Source: Thermoguttaceae bacterium (GTDB lineage Bacteria; Planctomycetota; Planctomycetia; Pirellulales; Thermoguttaceae). Taken from it: a DNA stretch of 64,000 nt. Shown piece by piece: positions 9,401-18,449 of this stretch (its first letter is position 1; each line of letters begins with the position of its first letter). The notes beneath the pieces are model-generated. The model did no database searches. It worked only from the letters and a program-made list of their open reading frames with translations, and had not been told where the DNA came from. The position numbers and the translations under genes are program-made. The DNA lies in contig JAFSMO010000034.1 of NCBI GenBank assembly GCA_017447865.1, positions 1 through 64,000 of the forward strand, read 5' to 3'.

Positions 9401-10718
9401 GGTCCAGACGAAAAACGGCGCTTTCTGCGGTCCCAAGAGGAGCGGGAACATTCACTCCGGAATCGATCCCCGGCGGCGAAATGGCGCCAGCGGAATTCGG
9501 TTCAAAAATGCTGACGCTGAATTTCTGTTCCACGTTGGCCAAATACTCAATTTCCAAAATGTGCGGCGAGTCCGGGTTTTCAATGATGAGAGGAAACGCC
9601 TCCCAGTTCGGCGCCGTTTCAGGAGTCTGAGACTGAGGGATCTCAAGGAAATTCATGTTTCCGGCGGTCCTCGTCTGGCGCTGGGAATTTTGAAGCGTCT
9701 GCACGTCTGAAAACCGGCTGGTAAACTGACGGAGCACCGAACGGTCGAAATCTTCCCACCACCGAGGTTTGGAAGGATCAATTTCCAGTTTAAGAGTAAT
9801 TTTTTCAGAACCCGCGGTTCCGACAGAACCATCAGCATTTCCGGCGGAATCCGCCAGGACGATGAATTGGATTTTTCGCTCCGCCAACTGCAAATTATTT
9901 GTTTTTCCACGGAACGGGTGCTTCAGGGAATCGAGCCGATGAGCGTCTGAGCGGCCCGCATCCGCCCGGCTGCGCTTCAGAGTGAGTACGAGGTCGTAAA
10001 CCCCTTCCTGATCCGGAACAGGAAACTGGAACTGGGCCGCTGAAAGACCGTTCAGGTCCACATTCGAAATGGTTCCCCGCGTCAATTCAAAAGTTTCACG
10101 CCCGCGGAAGACGACGTACTCCAGTTCGCCCGACTGATTCTGCTGGGGATTTTCACCATTTCCAGCGGCAGAAGTACGCGGATCGGTCTGATTTTGCAAA
10201 AGATTTGGCCGGACCGTACATTGAAAAACGTCACGCGGCGCGAAGACCAAATTATCCTTCCCGAGGTCAACACGCAAAGAATCGCCGGCGACCCGGTTCA
10301 CCGAACACTGAAACGCCGTTTTTTCCTGAGAAATCGGGAACGTTTTGTTTCCGTCCACCAGTTCCTTGAGAGGAATTTCCACGCGCGAAGCTCCCTCGCC
10401 GTTCGGCCGTGTTCCCAGGTGAACCACGAGTAAACCTTCCGGTTTCCACGGAACCGTGACGTCAAACCCATTATATTTTTTGGGAAGGCCCTGCGAAATC
10501 ACGGCTTTCCCGTTGACGAGCCAGGCCCCACCCGGGCATTCTGCGTCCATGGAAATGGGGGTCAAATTCGTCATGGGGCCGGAATTGCAGCTGACTTCCC
10601 CGTAAGCCGGAGTTTCTTCTCCTCCCCAGCGCAGACGCAGGCGCATCGTCCCCGCACTTTCCGCGAAAACCGCGGCAGTGAACGAACAAATCAACAAAAT
10701 AAAAAGCGCCTGCTTCAT
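6456..10718 (-). CDS. Very large secreted protein with a putative glycosidase-like barrel, 1420 aa
   Basis: A signal peptide (MKQALFILLICSFTAAVFAES) is followed by beta-rich N-terminal domains. A central region around residues 530-900 resembles GH10-like or GHL10-type glycosidase barrels, for example GFNTLVLSIYTDGSTIYPS and the later YGHHPSFGGISLQ. Beta-sandwich domains follow (residues about 1100-1330; NPGFESQAMNGEPVPYWSV and VWIDNIQL are typical of carbohydrate-binding modules). The tail is a low-complexity acidic stretch EDEDDDDDEKEKK followed by a basic end. Likely exported and acting on polysaccharide, but catalytic acids could not be assigned. Start supported by the signal peptide; the ribosome-binding site is weak. 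First gene of a pair with the transglutaminase-like lipoprotein. Confidence 0.6.
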   Translation of the reverse strand: MKQALFILLICSFTAAVFAESAGTMRLRLRWGGEETPAYGEVSCNSGPMTNLTPISMDAECPGGAWLVNGKAVISQGLPKKYNGFDVTVPWKPEGLLVVHLGTRPNGEGASRVEIPLKELVDGNKTFPISQEKTAFQCSVNRVAGDSLRVDLGKDNLVFAPRDVFQCTVRPNLLQNQTDPRTSAAGNGENPQQNQSGELEYVVFRGRETFELTRGTISNVDLNGLSAAQFQFPVPDQEGVYDLVLTLKRSRADAGRSDAHRLDSLKHPFRGKTNNLQLAERKIQFIVLADSAGNADGSVGTAGSEKITLKLEIDPSKPRWWEDFDRSVLRQFTSRFSDVQTLQNSQRQTRTAGNMNFLEIPQSQTPETAPNWEAFPLIIENPDSPHILEIEYLANVEQKFSVSIFEPNSAGAISPPGIDSGVNVPAPLGTAESAVFRLDRHHILFWPKSKTPIVLLVNRHEKKPVCIGKMRLYDAGAHLAPVKAGNSALAGDQTGNAAGKIKRRQTALLLDKPMFSHAFSSSEMNNAQTGLCISDWLTFYEGGRRMIEYMEHVGFNTLVLSIYTDGSTIYPSRILDPTPRFDNGMYFLTGQDPVRKDIVEMLLRQFDRKNLTLIPALDFSSPIPSLEVLARFSGAGTGGTTADSIPKRWLNSAGKELCEEKASLKNGAQYYNILNPVVQETILKSIAEVVHRYGHHPSFGGISLQLHANSVLVLPNSQWGMDPQSIALFAQETGRVLPQNFAEQVQFLSSESGAREWLAWRAGRMTHFYRRAASLLSSIQDAKLYLNGTDLFSLDAHPELLPRLDGICPAQDALLFFGLDVPRLKTIPNLVLSRPQKIVTNRSLAEQAGDLQWAQTPGTFRLFQDQNITSAVFYHAPEVLRLESFDKASPFTPTFTWMASTYAQTTTEARRPYAETLAMLDAFMIIEGGWNPAFGKEEALRGTLRMLSQLPAVHFNSAMTSGMTVLKSQPVIFRFCSLQGMNYAYAVNVTPFPVNARVYLQPSLNQQAGAGNQLANSLPGQVERLENGTYTPLGRDERGIFWRVQLAPYQIEAVRFAGSPFMMLDPETEVPPDAQVVFQSEFLRLQSFIESLKKPTFYLGMRNPGFESQAMNGEPVPYWSVTFPAPQTQIIPVSSTGGTSTGQFTRFSEGEAGTQEAGAKLDAADGPQFGENSLRLFSSGKPVRIMSQPFTVNPTGRLTVLLWLKTQENGSALPLRLILEGKTKNGNFYRSANFTGREALPGRGWEQVTIQMNDLPLEKDAQLSLGFELYGPGNVWIDNIQLTTVHFSETEISQLQGIFSRFGERIAKNEIAPCVSTLECYWMRFLKENASANTPPDTNPLAVKNSPQNSPELENETEKTGAQRPHFGSRPNLPPLPKLPAPPKLPSFQKNTPSEDEDDDDDEKEKKDSYLKKMKNLLPW

Positions 10719-10935
10719 AAATGTGTACCAAGGGCAAAATTTAAACCAAATTAATTATAGACTTTTTAAAGATTTTTGGCTATAGCAAAATTGAAGATTT
10801 TAGCAAAGAATCGTCTTTTTTTGAAAATGAGGATTCGTCGAAAAATGAGAATTTTTCCAAATAAAGTGATGAGCCCGGATGAAAAAACCGATAAGTAGAA
10901 CAAAATGGATTTTTTTGAATCAACCGGAGGTTGGA

Positions 10936-11562
10936 ATGCGTAAACAAATGAAGAAATTTTTCCTGGCGGCTCTTGGAATCGCGGCTTTATTCCTGGTCAT
11001 TTCCCAGAGCATGGCCGAAATGCCCTATACGACGACCAAATCACAGGATTGTGGTCAAAACATTGGCGCACCCAAAGGACGGGTGGGGCTGCATCGTGTC
11101 GCGGATCCCGAAGGTGGATGGCAGACCAAAGGCTTTGTGATCGACTCATTCGGTCCAATGCCGCAGACGGCCTACGATCCCAATTACGGCTGTTATCCTG
11201 GAAATGCCCGTACGATTCATCGTTACCCGGCTTTCCACGGTTACTATTATGACCGTCCGTACAATTACCGACACTACTCCGAGTACCCGTGGAATGCGGA
11301 AATCACCGAGCCGCGTCCGTACCCGAACAGAGCGAATCAGGTCGGTTCTGAAGTCATTATTCAATCAGTACCAACGCCTGTGGAAAGTATCACTCCGGCG
11401 GAGACCACATCACCTGCGCAAAGTATCATGGGCCCCGTCACCACTCCTGTGGAAGAAGTTGAGCCGTCCTCGAACATGATTCCCGAGCAGATCGATGAAG
11501 TAATCGAGGAATCAATTCCGACCACCAAAAGCAGCGATCCGCTTCTGGAAGACCTTTTGTAA
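10936..11562 (+). CDS. Small secreted Tyr/Pro-rich hypothetical protein
   Basis: The start at 10936 is chosen over 10879 because CGGAGGTT lies six bases ahead and the protein then begins MRKQMKKFFLAALGIAALFL, a normal signal peptide. The mature part (208 residues in total) has a Tyr/Arg/His-rich middle (YYYDRPYNYRHYSEYPW) and a Pro/Thr/Glu-rich C-terminal half ending in an acidic LLEDLL. No known domain is recognised. It has its own terminator and lies between two genes for large exported proteins. Probably an envelope or extracellular protein. Confidence 0.75.
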   Translation: MRKQMKKFFLAALGIAALFLVISQSMAEMPYTTTKSQDCGQNIGAPKGRVGLHRVADPEGGWQTKGFVIDSFGPMPQTAYDPNYGCYPGNARTIHRYPAFHGYYYDRPYNYRHYSEYPWNAEITEPRPYPNRANQVGSEVIIQSVPTPVESITPAETTSPAQSIMGPVTTPVEEVEPSSNMIPEQIDEVIEESIPTTKSSDPLLEDLL

Positions 11563-11614
11563 AACACGCCAGACTTAAACTTCCGGGACAAAAAAATCCC
11601 TGCAAAGATTTCAC

Positions 11615-11672
11615 CCGGGAATTGAGTGGAAACCTGAAATGGTTCATTCCCCACTCAATTTCCGGTTTTTTT
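11615..11672 (+). terminator. Rho-independent terminator of the Tyr/Pro-rich protein gene
   Basis: A 15-base stem (CCGGGAATTGAGTGG with CCACTCAATTTCCGG, one mismatch) is followed directly by a run of seven T. Confidence 0.9.
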
Positions 11673-11783
11673 GTTTTGGGGGACAGACTCCCCCTCAATT
11701 TGCCAAAAACCTGATTCTTCTTGAATTTCTGAAAATATTTCAAAATTTTGGCAAAATATTCTTAAAAAAAAACTCCCGGAGAC

Positions 11784-11811
11784 TTGACTTCTGGCGCGAA
11801 TAGGATAGAAT
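11784..11811 (+). promoter_or_regulatory. Promoter of the DUF4855 gene
   Basis: TTGACT (11784-11789), a 16-base spacer, then TAGAAT (11806-11811), about 75 bases before the start codon. Confidence 0.65.
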
Positions 11812-11884
11812 CCACAGAAGAGAGCGTTTCGTTTAGCGTCTCACCTTCACCCTTTTTTCGGGGATCATCCCCACCCGCCTGACT

Positions 11885-14221
11885 ATGAAAAGATTCCTTC
11901 CCGTTTTTCTTCTGGCCCTTTTTTCCGCTTTTTTCGCGTTTTCTGAGCTCCCGGTTTCGGCCGACTACATGACTCCCGAGGAGGCCGGCTTCCGGAACTG
12001 TGCGCTGATTTACCACTCGCCAGCAAACCTCACGAACGCCGAGTACTTCAAGCGCCTGCTCGTGAAATACGAGGCCGACGCGCCGACCGACCAGGCCGGT
12101 TTCGACTCGTTCCTCTTCCTTTACTTCACGGTGAACGGGAAACGCACGGAGTTTGAGGAAACGCTTCTGACCGACTGGAACACGATTTTGGACGCGTACT
12201 TCCACGGCACCGAGATCAACGTCCCCCAGCTCGCCAAAGCGGTCCGGGAACTGAAAGCCGCGGGGAAACTCGCCGCCGACGCGCCGATAAAGATCTGGTT
12301 TGCGATCCCGTGGCTCAATCAGAAAGTCCTCGATTTCGGGGACGTGAACGGCGACGGGAAAACGGAAGACCTTTCCACCGAGGCGGGGCGCGACGTGGTC
12401 CTGCGCTGGTACATTAATACCGTAAAAACCGAGATGAAACGCTTCCCCGAGCTGAAACTCGAAGGCTTTTACATGATGGCCGAAGGGATGGGCGAACGGA
12501 GCCGCGGCGGGTTCATCCAGTACAATCGCGTGATCCACGACGAGGGGTTCCGCTCGTTCTGGATCCCGTACTATAATGCGAGCGGTTTGGCTTCCGCGTA
12601 CGACGTCGGTTTCGACGTCGTAGTCCTTCAGAGCAACTGGACGTTCAACACGCGCCCGGACGGTACCGGCACGCGCCGAAATCGGCTCGTTCAGGCGGCG
12701 GATTACGCCCGGAAGCACCACCTCGGGATCGAGCTGGAAATTAATACGGGGCGGGAGCCGAACTGGTGGGAAATTTACCGCCAGTCGCTGGAAACCGGAA
12801 CGCAGACCGGCTTCCAGAAGGCCGTGAGCGCGGTCTATTTCGGGACCGATTTTTACTGGCCGACGAGCGAAAACCCCGAGTGCCGCGAGCTGTACGCCCT
12901 CTGGATGGACTACGTGGCAGGGAAACCGGTGAGCCTTCCGAAGCCCGGAACGTGGAGCCGGAAGGAGCTGAAAAGCGGCGCGTCCCAATTCATTTACACG
13001 CTGAACGAGCCGCAGACGGTGCAGCTTTTCGACGTTTTTCTGGAAGAAGACCCGGAAAACGGCTTTGAGGGCCTGGTCCAGGCGGAGTGCCGCTCCGACG
13101 CCGACGCGCCGTGGGAACCGCTCGCGTGGGTTTTGCATTCCGGTCCTAATCCGATGAACGGGACGCACCAGAATATTACGCTGAACTTCCCCGGCACCCA
13201 AAAGATCCGCGAAATTCGCCTGACCTTCCGCCCCAAGCCCGGCAAAGGCCCGCTGGGGCCCGTGACGGAGCTCATGCCCGACCTGAAAGCGCCGGTGAAG
13301 CTTTACTCGAAGTGCTTCCACAAACCGTACACGACCAACACGCGGACGGAAGACTCGATCACCTACCCGGACGAAACGGGCCGCCAGCTTCTCGACGGCG
13401 TGGTGAGCTCCAAGTGGCGCGAAAACGTCGGCTGGGCCAACACGTCCCCGACGAGGATCGATTTTTCCTTCGGCGAAACGCTGGAATTCGACGAGATCCG
13501 GGTCTGCACGATGGAAGAAACCAGCGCGGGGATCCACTGGCCTGCGGCGGTCTCGGCCGTTTACTCTCTGGAGGACGGGATCCCTCAAAAAGCCGGTTTC
13601 GGAGTGGCCCCCAAAGGAATTTCGACGCTGAACGGTTTTGAATTCAACGAGGAAAAGAAGCGGTTTGAGGCCCACTTCGGGAAAATCTCCGCGCGGTCCC
13701 TCAGTCTTTTCGTCGTTCAGAATGGCTGGCTCTTCCTTTCGGAGGTCCAGTTCCTGCGGGACGGAAAAGTCCTTCCGACCGAAAAAATGCGCTACCAGCT
13801 TTCCACGCAGCAGGTCGGCGGAACGAAAGCCCGCCCGTACCAGGACGATGGCAAAATGCTGACCGACGGCGTGACCTCCACCAATTACAATCGCCACGGC
13901 GTGGGAATGAGCGGAAGCGAAAACCTGAAAATCTGCATTGACCTGGAGAAAAACCAGCCGGTCGAAAAGGTCACGGCGATGATCCTGGACGGCGGCACGG
14001 CGGGGATCTGGCTCGCCAGCGCGATGACCGTCCGTTTCTCCGCAGACGGTGAAAACTGGTCGGACCCCATCGCGGCCGAAATACCGGAAAGGGAGAAACG
14101 CCCCGCTCTGGTGAACGTCCCGGTTTCGGTTTCCGCCCCGGCGGGTCAGACGGCCCGATTCGTCGAGCTGGAGATCAAACCCTTCGGCTGGGCGTTTGTG
14201 ACGGAGGTTTTGGTGGATTAA
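11885..14221 (+). CDS. Secreted DUF4855-domain protein with C-terminal discoidin-like domains
   Basis: A signal peptide (residues 1-26) precedes a region of about 340 residues that looks like DUF4855: a TIM-barrel-like domain with ELKLEGFYMMAEGMGE, FRSFWIPYYNA and GFDVVVLQSNW. The C-terminal half (residues about 390-778) appears to hold two F5/8 type C-like sandwiches (TDGVTSTNYNRHGVGMSG, and a repeat of the LLDGVVSSKWRENVGW pattern). Such architecture fits a surface or secreted carbohydrate-active enzyme, but DUF4855 has no defined activity that I can state. No strong ribosome-binding site is visible. It is transcribed alone from a good promoter and followed by repeat A. Confidence 0.65.
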   Translation: MKRFLPVFLLALFSAFFAFSELPVSADYMTPEEAGFRNCALIYHSPANLTNAEYFKRLLVKYEADAPTDQAGFDSFLFLYFTVNGKRTEFEETLLTDWNTILDAYFHGTEINVPQLAKAVRELKAAGKLAADAPIKIWFAIPWLNQKVLDFGDVNGDGKTEDLSTEAGRDVVLRWYINTVKTEMKRFPELKLEGFYMMAEGMGERSRGGFIQYNRVIHDEGFRSFWIPYYNASGLASAYDVGFDVVVLQSNWTFNTRPDGTGTRRNRLVQAADYARKHHLGIELEINTGREPNWWEIYRQSLETGTQTGFQKAVSAVYFGTDFYWPTSENPECRELYALWMDYVAGKPVSLPKPGTWSRKELKSGASQFIYTLNEPQTVQLFDVFLEEDPENGFEGLVQAECRSDADAPWEPLAWVLHSGPNPMNGTHQNITLNFPGTQKIREIRLTFRPKPGKGPLGPVTELMPDLKAPVKLYSKCFHKPYTTNTRTEDSITYPDETGRQLLDGVVSSKWRENVGWANTSPTRIDFSFGETLEFDEIRVCTMEETSAGIHWPAAVSAVYSLEDGIPQKAGFGVAPKGISTLNGFEFNEEKKRFEAHFGKISARSLSLFVVQNGWLFLSEVQFLRDGKVLPTEKMRYQLSTQQVGGTKARPYQDDGKMLTDGVTSTNYNRHGVGMSGSENLKICIDLEKNQPVEKVTAMILDGGTAGIWLASAMTVRFSADGENWSDPIAAEIPEREKRPALVNVPVSVSAPAGQTARFVELEIKPFGWAFVTEVLVD

Positions 14222-14237
14222 AACCGAAACGCACAAG

Positions 14238-14409
14238 AAGCCTCCCCTGAAAGGGGGGGGACCAAATCCCCATTTAAAGCCTCCCCTGAAAGGGGAGGGG
14301 GACCGCCGAAGGCGGTGGAGGGGTTCAGGAAGCACGACGGATTTTCACCAGTTTCGGAACCCCCCAGTCTCGCTTCGCGAGCCAGCCCCCCTTTCAGGGG
14401 GGCCTTTAA
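14238..14409 (+). repeat. Palindromic repeat A, copy 4, with a truncated copy
   Basis: A truncated A start at 14238-14260 is followed by a full copy at 14276-14409. The arrangement, including the flanking ACAAGAAGCC, mirrors the truncated-plus-full block at 3726-3889. It starts 17 bases after the stop codon of the DUF4855 gene. Confidence 0.85.
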
Positions 14410-14483
14410 ACGCTCCAAAAGCCGCAGGCTTTTCTCAACTCCACTCTCCACACTCCAAACTCCACACTCTATTTAAATCCCTC

Positions 14484-14512
14484 TTGCTTTTTCTTTTAAA
14501 AGATGCTATACT
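14484..14512 (+). promoter_or_regulatory. Promoter of the parvulin gene
   Basis: TTGCTT (14484-14489), a 17-base spacer, then TATACT (14507-14512). Confidence 0.65.
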
Positions 14513-14557
14513 CCCCCAGAATTTAGTTTTCACCTTCATTTTTCGCAGGAGTTTTTT

Positions 14558-16363
14558 ATGATCCGTTCCATTTTCTTCGCAGTTCTTTCCCTTGGACTCA
14601 TTCTTTCCAGTTTCGTTCAGGCCCAGAACGCTCCAAACGCGACGCCCGGACGCACGGTTTTGCAGGTTCTGGCGAACGTAAACAATCAGGAGATCAGCCG
14701 TCAGAAGGTCATTGACGCCGCCCTGGAAGACCACGCGGAGCAGGTCCTCGTTTCGCTCGTGAACCGCCTGATCATTGAAAACGCCTGCACGGCCGCGAAC
14801 GTCGTGGTCACGGAAGAAGAAATTCTGGCCGAAATCGACGCGACGGCCAAAAAATTCTCGATTCCGAAGGAACAGTACCTCAAAATGATCGAGGAGGAAC
14901 GCGGAATTTCCCCGAAAATGTACGTCGATGAAATCGTCCGCCCGCAGCTCGCGATCAAAAAACTCGCCGGAAAAGCGGTGCAAGTCACGGATGCCGACCT
15001 GAAACTCGAATACGACCGCACGTACGGCCCGGCGGTAAAAGTCCGCATGATTTCCGTCAAAACGAAGGAAGAAGCTGATAAAATCCGCGCGGAGATCGAG
15101 AAAGACCCGACCCAGTTCCCGGCACTGGCCCAGAAGTACTCGACCGACAGTTACACGGCCGCGCTCGGCGGTGTGGTTCCGCCGCTGCGCCGTAACACCA
15201 ATAACGCGGAGATTGAAAAGGTCATTTTCTCAATGAAACCCGGTGACTTGAGCCAACCGGTTCCGCTTGCGGACCAGTACCTCATCCTGCTGTGCGAGCA
15301 GCTGATCCCCGCCAATGCGAAATTTGAAGACGTGAAAGGTGAACTGACCGCGCTCGTTTCCCAGAAGAAGCAGCGCGACATTTGCCAGGAGTACATGAAA
15401 AAGCTCTTTGAACAGGCAAAAGTCGAAATCATTTACGGCGATAAAGCGAAGATGGACCGCCGCCCCGGCGTCGCCGCCTCGGTTGACGGCAAAGTGATCA
15501 GCACGCAGGTCCTCGGAAATGAATGCCTCGCCATGTTCGGCAAAGAAGCGCTGACCGGCGTGATCAACCGCACGCTCATCGAGCAGGAACTCAAAAAACG
15601 CAAAATCACGATCACCGACGCCGATCTGCAGGCCAAAATGGCCTCCGAGGCGGAAGTGGGCTTCCCGGTCGGTGCTGACGGCAAACCGAACGTGAAGAGC
15701 TGGCTCAAAACCGTCGCCGAGAGATACGGAGTCACCGAGGAACGCTACATTCGTGACGCGATCTGGCCGTCTGTCGCGCTTGAAAAACTCGCCGCAGGCC
15801 GCTATGAAGTCACGGACGAGGACCTCCAGAACAGCTACCAGGCCAACTACGGCAAAAAGGTCCGCGTCCGTGCGATCGTGCTGAACGATATGCGGACGGC
15901 CCAGCGTGTATGGGAAAAGGCCCGCAAAGCCGGCACGGAGGAAGAATTCGCCCAGCTCGCCCGCCAGTTCTCCGTCGAGGCAAGCAGCCGCGAAAACGGC
16001 GGTGAAGTCCCGCCCATCGCGAAATTCAGCGGTCAGCCCGAACTTGAGGAAGCCGCTTTCAAACTCAAGGAGGGTGAACTTTCCGGCATCATCCAGGTCG
16101 AAAACGTTTGCATCATCCTGCTCTGCACCGGATTCACCGAACCGATCGGCGTCACCTTTGACGAAGCGAAAGACCTGATCCGCAAAGACGTGGAGTACAA
16201 GAAAATGCAGCTCGCCGTCGCGGAAGTCTTCGAGGAAATTCAGGACCGCGCCTCGATCGAGAACTACCTCGAAGGGACCGTGAAGAGTTCCAAAGAGGCG
16301 CTGGACGCGGCCAATCCCAAAACATCCCTGCAGGAAGTGGGGCCCCAAGGCGTAATTAAGTAA
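14558..16363 (+). CDS. Periplasmic peptidylprolyl isomerase with two parvulin domains (SurA/PrsA-like)
   Basis: A signal peptide (residues 1-22, ending VQAQ) is followed by two repeats of a SurA-N-like helical segment plus a PpiC-type parvulin domain. Parvulin 1 is at about 160-255 (ALAQKYSTDSYTAALGGVVPPL) and parvulin 2 at about 435-535 (LARQFSVEASSRENGGEVPPI). The duplicated arrangement suggests an internal duplication. The expected role is folding of exported or outer-membrane proteins by cis-trans proline isomerisation and chaperone action. GCAGGAG precedes the ATG. It has its own promoter and terminator, so it is likely monocistronic. Confidence 0.85.
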   Translation: MIRSIFFAVLSLGLILSSFVQAQNAPNATPGRTVLQVLANVNNQEISRQKVIDAALEDHAEQVLVSLVNRLIIENACTAANVVVTEEEILAEIDATAKKFSIPKEQYLKMIEEERGISPKMYVDEIVRPQLAIKKLAGKAVQVTDADLKLEYDRTYGPAVKVRMISVKTKEEADKIRAEIEKDPTQFPALAQKYSTDSYTAALGGVVPPLRRNTNNAEIEKVIFSMKPGDLSQPVPLADQYLILLCEQLIPANAKFEDVKGELTALVSQKKQRDICQEYMKKLFEQAKVEIIYGDKAKMDRRPGVAASVDGKVISTQVLGNECLAMFGKEALTGVINRTLIEQELKKRKITITDADLQAKMASEAEVGFPVGADGKPNVKSWLKTVAERYGVTEERYIRDAIWPSVALEKLAAGRYEVTDEDLQNSYQANYGKKVRVRAIVLNDMRTAQRVWEKARKAGTEEEFAQLARQFSVEASSRENGGEVPPIAKFSGQPELEEAAFKLKEGELSGIIQVENVCIILLCTGFTEPIGVTFDEAKDLIRKDVEYKKMQLAVAEVFEEIQDRASIENYLEGTVKSSKEALDAANPKTSLQEVGPQGVIK

Positions 16364-16400
16364 TAGAAATCCAAATTCAATGATCAGTTGAAATCCCAAA

Positions 16401-16436
16401 GCCCGATTTGGCGTTTGACGTCAAAATCGGGTTTTA
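16401..16436 (+). terminator. Terminator after the parvulin gene
   Basis: CCCGATTT and AAATCGGG form a stem whose loop contains the palindrome TTTGACGTCAAA. It is followed by a T-rich stretch. Confidence 0.7.
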
Positions 16437-16474
16437 TTTGAAAAAAACCGTCATTTCTGTGAGGAGGATGAGCC

Positions 16475-18253
16475 ATGAAACAGCGAAAACCTGAAACGCT
16501 CAAAAAGAGCGTCTGGAACTGGAAATCCATCGCGGTGAGAGCCATTTGGGCCTTGAGTCTCCTTTTGGCCGTTTCGACGGCTCAGGCGCAGCGGTCCATT
16601 CTCGTCCCTGCACCTCAGACGAAAACGGCATCGGAACCGGCGGTGAAACCGGCAGCCGCCGCTCCAGCAGATCCGGTCGTCAGCCAGATCCAGTCCGTGA
16701 GCATGTTCAAAAACGGCGTGGCGCTGATCCGTGAAGACTTCCTCGCCCCCCAAAGCGGCCAGTACGCCATGGACACCGTCCCCTACGCGATCCACGGCAC
16801 ATTTTTCATCCAGTCCGCGGCAAACGTGGAAACGGTTTTGACCCAGCGTCCATGCGAGGAGTCGGTCGGCGCGGTAAACGATCTGAACTACCAGAAAGAC
16901 CTGACGGGCAAGAAAGTCCGCGTCTATTTCACCAACGCGAATCTGCCGCCCGTGGACGGAACAGTCGCCGCGGTGGATCCCTCGGCCTCTCATACGCTCC
17001 CGCCGCCGGCCGCATCGGACGCCACTTCCCGCTATTACCTGCAGTACGCGTCGTCGTATTATTCCAGCCGGCGAGATCCCTTTGAAACGCCCAACGCCGC
17101 CAGCCCGATTTTGGTACTCAATACAAAATCCGGGCAAACAGTTTTGCAGCAGTCATCCATCGCGCGCATCGACGTGGAAGGCCAGATCGGGACGGTCACG
17201 CGGACTCGCCCGACACTCCTTTTTAATGTCAAAACCAACGAGCCTGCGATCATCAGCATTTCGTATCTGACCAAAGGGATCGCGTGGGCGCCGGCCTACA
17301 AAATCCAGCTTCCGGACGAAAAATCCAACCGCGGAACGATGACGATCGAGCAGACCGCGACGCTCGTCAACCAGTGGCGGGACTTCCGGGACGCGGAAGT
17401 CAGCCTGATCAGCGGCTACCCCAAGATCGGCTGCGAAAACGTCGTTTCACCTCTCTCGAACAAAGCGAACCTTTCGGCGTTTTTCAACCAGATGCTCCGG
17501 CCGGAGTCGGGTGACCGAGGGAATATGATGAGCCAGATGGTCATGAACTCCCGGATGCCGGACGACGATGTGGACGACTTCCCCTCCGGCTCGGTCGCGG
17601 CGTCGGGTGACGGCCCGGACATTTACTACCACCCGATCGGCGTGCGCTCCATGAACAAAGAGGAGGTTCTGGCGCTTTCCAACGGTAAAAAGGAAGCCGA
17701 GTTTGAACGCATCGTCGAGTGGACGGTTTCCAACCCGCGCGACGAAAACGGCCACGACCGCGGCAATCAGCAAAATTCCAACACGCCGTGGGATTCCATT
17801 CAGTTCATCAACCCGTTCGACTTCCCCATGACGACCGGCCCGGCCGCGATCGTGACCGACAAGCAATTCCTCGGCCAGAGCACGAGCTACTGGACCTCAG
17901 CGGGAGAAAGGACCACGATCCCGATCACGAAATCGCTCAGCGTCAGCGTCAAGGCCGATGAAAAGGAAGTGGGGCGCACCGACGAGCTCCATTACATGGG
18001 GGTCCGCTGCCGCCGCATCACCGTCGCGGTCGAGCTGACGATCGCCAACCGCCGCGCGGAACTGATCAAGGCGGTGGTCAAAAAGCAGTTTACCGGTGAG
18101 CTGGAAAACCAGGTCGAAGGCGCGAAAGTCGTTCAGCTCAACCAGAACCTCAGCGCGCTCAACCGCCAAAACGAGATCCGCTGGGAACTGCCGCTTCAGG
18201 CAGGTGAAAAGAAGACGCTCAAATTCGAGTACTTTTACTACATCGCTTACTGA
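16475..18253 (+). CDS. Secreted DUF4139-domain protein
   Basis: A long N-terminal region ending in a signal-like segment (RAIWALSLLLAVSTAQAQ, residues about 22-39) leads into an Ala/Pro linker. The body resembles the DUF4140/DUF4139 pair: SMFKNGVALIREDF near residue 75, then SYLTKGIAWAPAYKIQLPDE near 263 and the C-terminal NEIRWELPLQAGEKKTLKFEY. Proteins of this type are extracytoplasmic and lack an established biochemical activity. GAGGAGG precedes the ATG. It has a strong terminator of its own. Its proximity to the parvulin gene may reflect shared envelope biology, but a terminator separates the two. Confidence 0.7.
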   Translation: MKQRKPETLKKSVWNWKSIAVRAIWALSLLLAVSTAQAQRSILVPAPQTKTASEPAVKPAAAAPADPVVSQIQSVSMFKNGVALIREDFLAPQSGQYAMDTVPYAIHGTFFIQSAANVETVLTQRPCEESVGAVNDLNYQKDLTGKKVRVYFTNANLPPVDGTVAAVDPSASHTLPPPAASDATSRYYLQYASSYYSSRRDPFETPNAASPILVLNTKSGQTVLQQSSIARIDVEGQIGTVTRTRPTLLFNVKTNEPAIISISYLTKGIAWAPAYKIQLPDEKSNRGTMTIEQTATLVNQWRDFRDAEVSLISGYPKIGCENVVSPLSNKANLSAFFNQMLRPESGDRGNMMSQMVMNSRMPDDDVDDFPSGSVAASGDGPDIYYHPIGVRSMNKEEVLALSNGKKEAEFERIVEWTVSNPRDENGHDRGNQQNSNTPWDSIQFINPFDFPMTTGPAAIVTDKQFLGQSTSYWTSAGERTTIPITKSLSVSVKADEKEVGRTDELHYMGVRCRRITVAVELTIANRRAELIKAVVKKQFTGELENQVEGAKVVQLNQNLSALNRQNEIRWELPLQAGEKKTLKFEYFYYIAY

Positions 18254-18284
18254 TTTGCACAATCTCGCAGCGATTCCAGTCCAG

Positions 18285-18323
18285 AAGAGATTCGAGGCCC
18301 CTTTTCCCTCGAATCTCTTTTTT
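18285..18323 (+). terminator. Strong terminator after the DUF4139 gene
   Basis: AAGAGATTCGAGG pairs with CCTCGAATCTCTT across a 9-base loop and is followed by TTTT. Confidence 0.9.
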
Positions 18324-18375
18324 GTGAAAAACTTTAAAAATCCGGTTTTTTTTCCTGATTTCTGCGTCCGCTCCC

Positions 18376-18404
18376 TTGTATTATTTCTTAAAATGTGGTA
18401 GAAT
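18376..18404 (+). promoter_or_regulatory. Promoter of the GAF-HlyD / M50 operon
   Basis: TTGTAT (18376-18381), a 17-base spacer, then TAGAAT (18399-18404). No other strong promoter or terminator was seen before 26123, so this may drive all four downstream genes. Confidence 0.6.
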
Positions 18405-18449
18405 TTGGAAGGATTTTTGTAAACACTTATTCATCTACTCAGGATCGAA

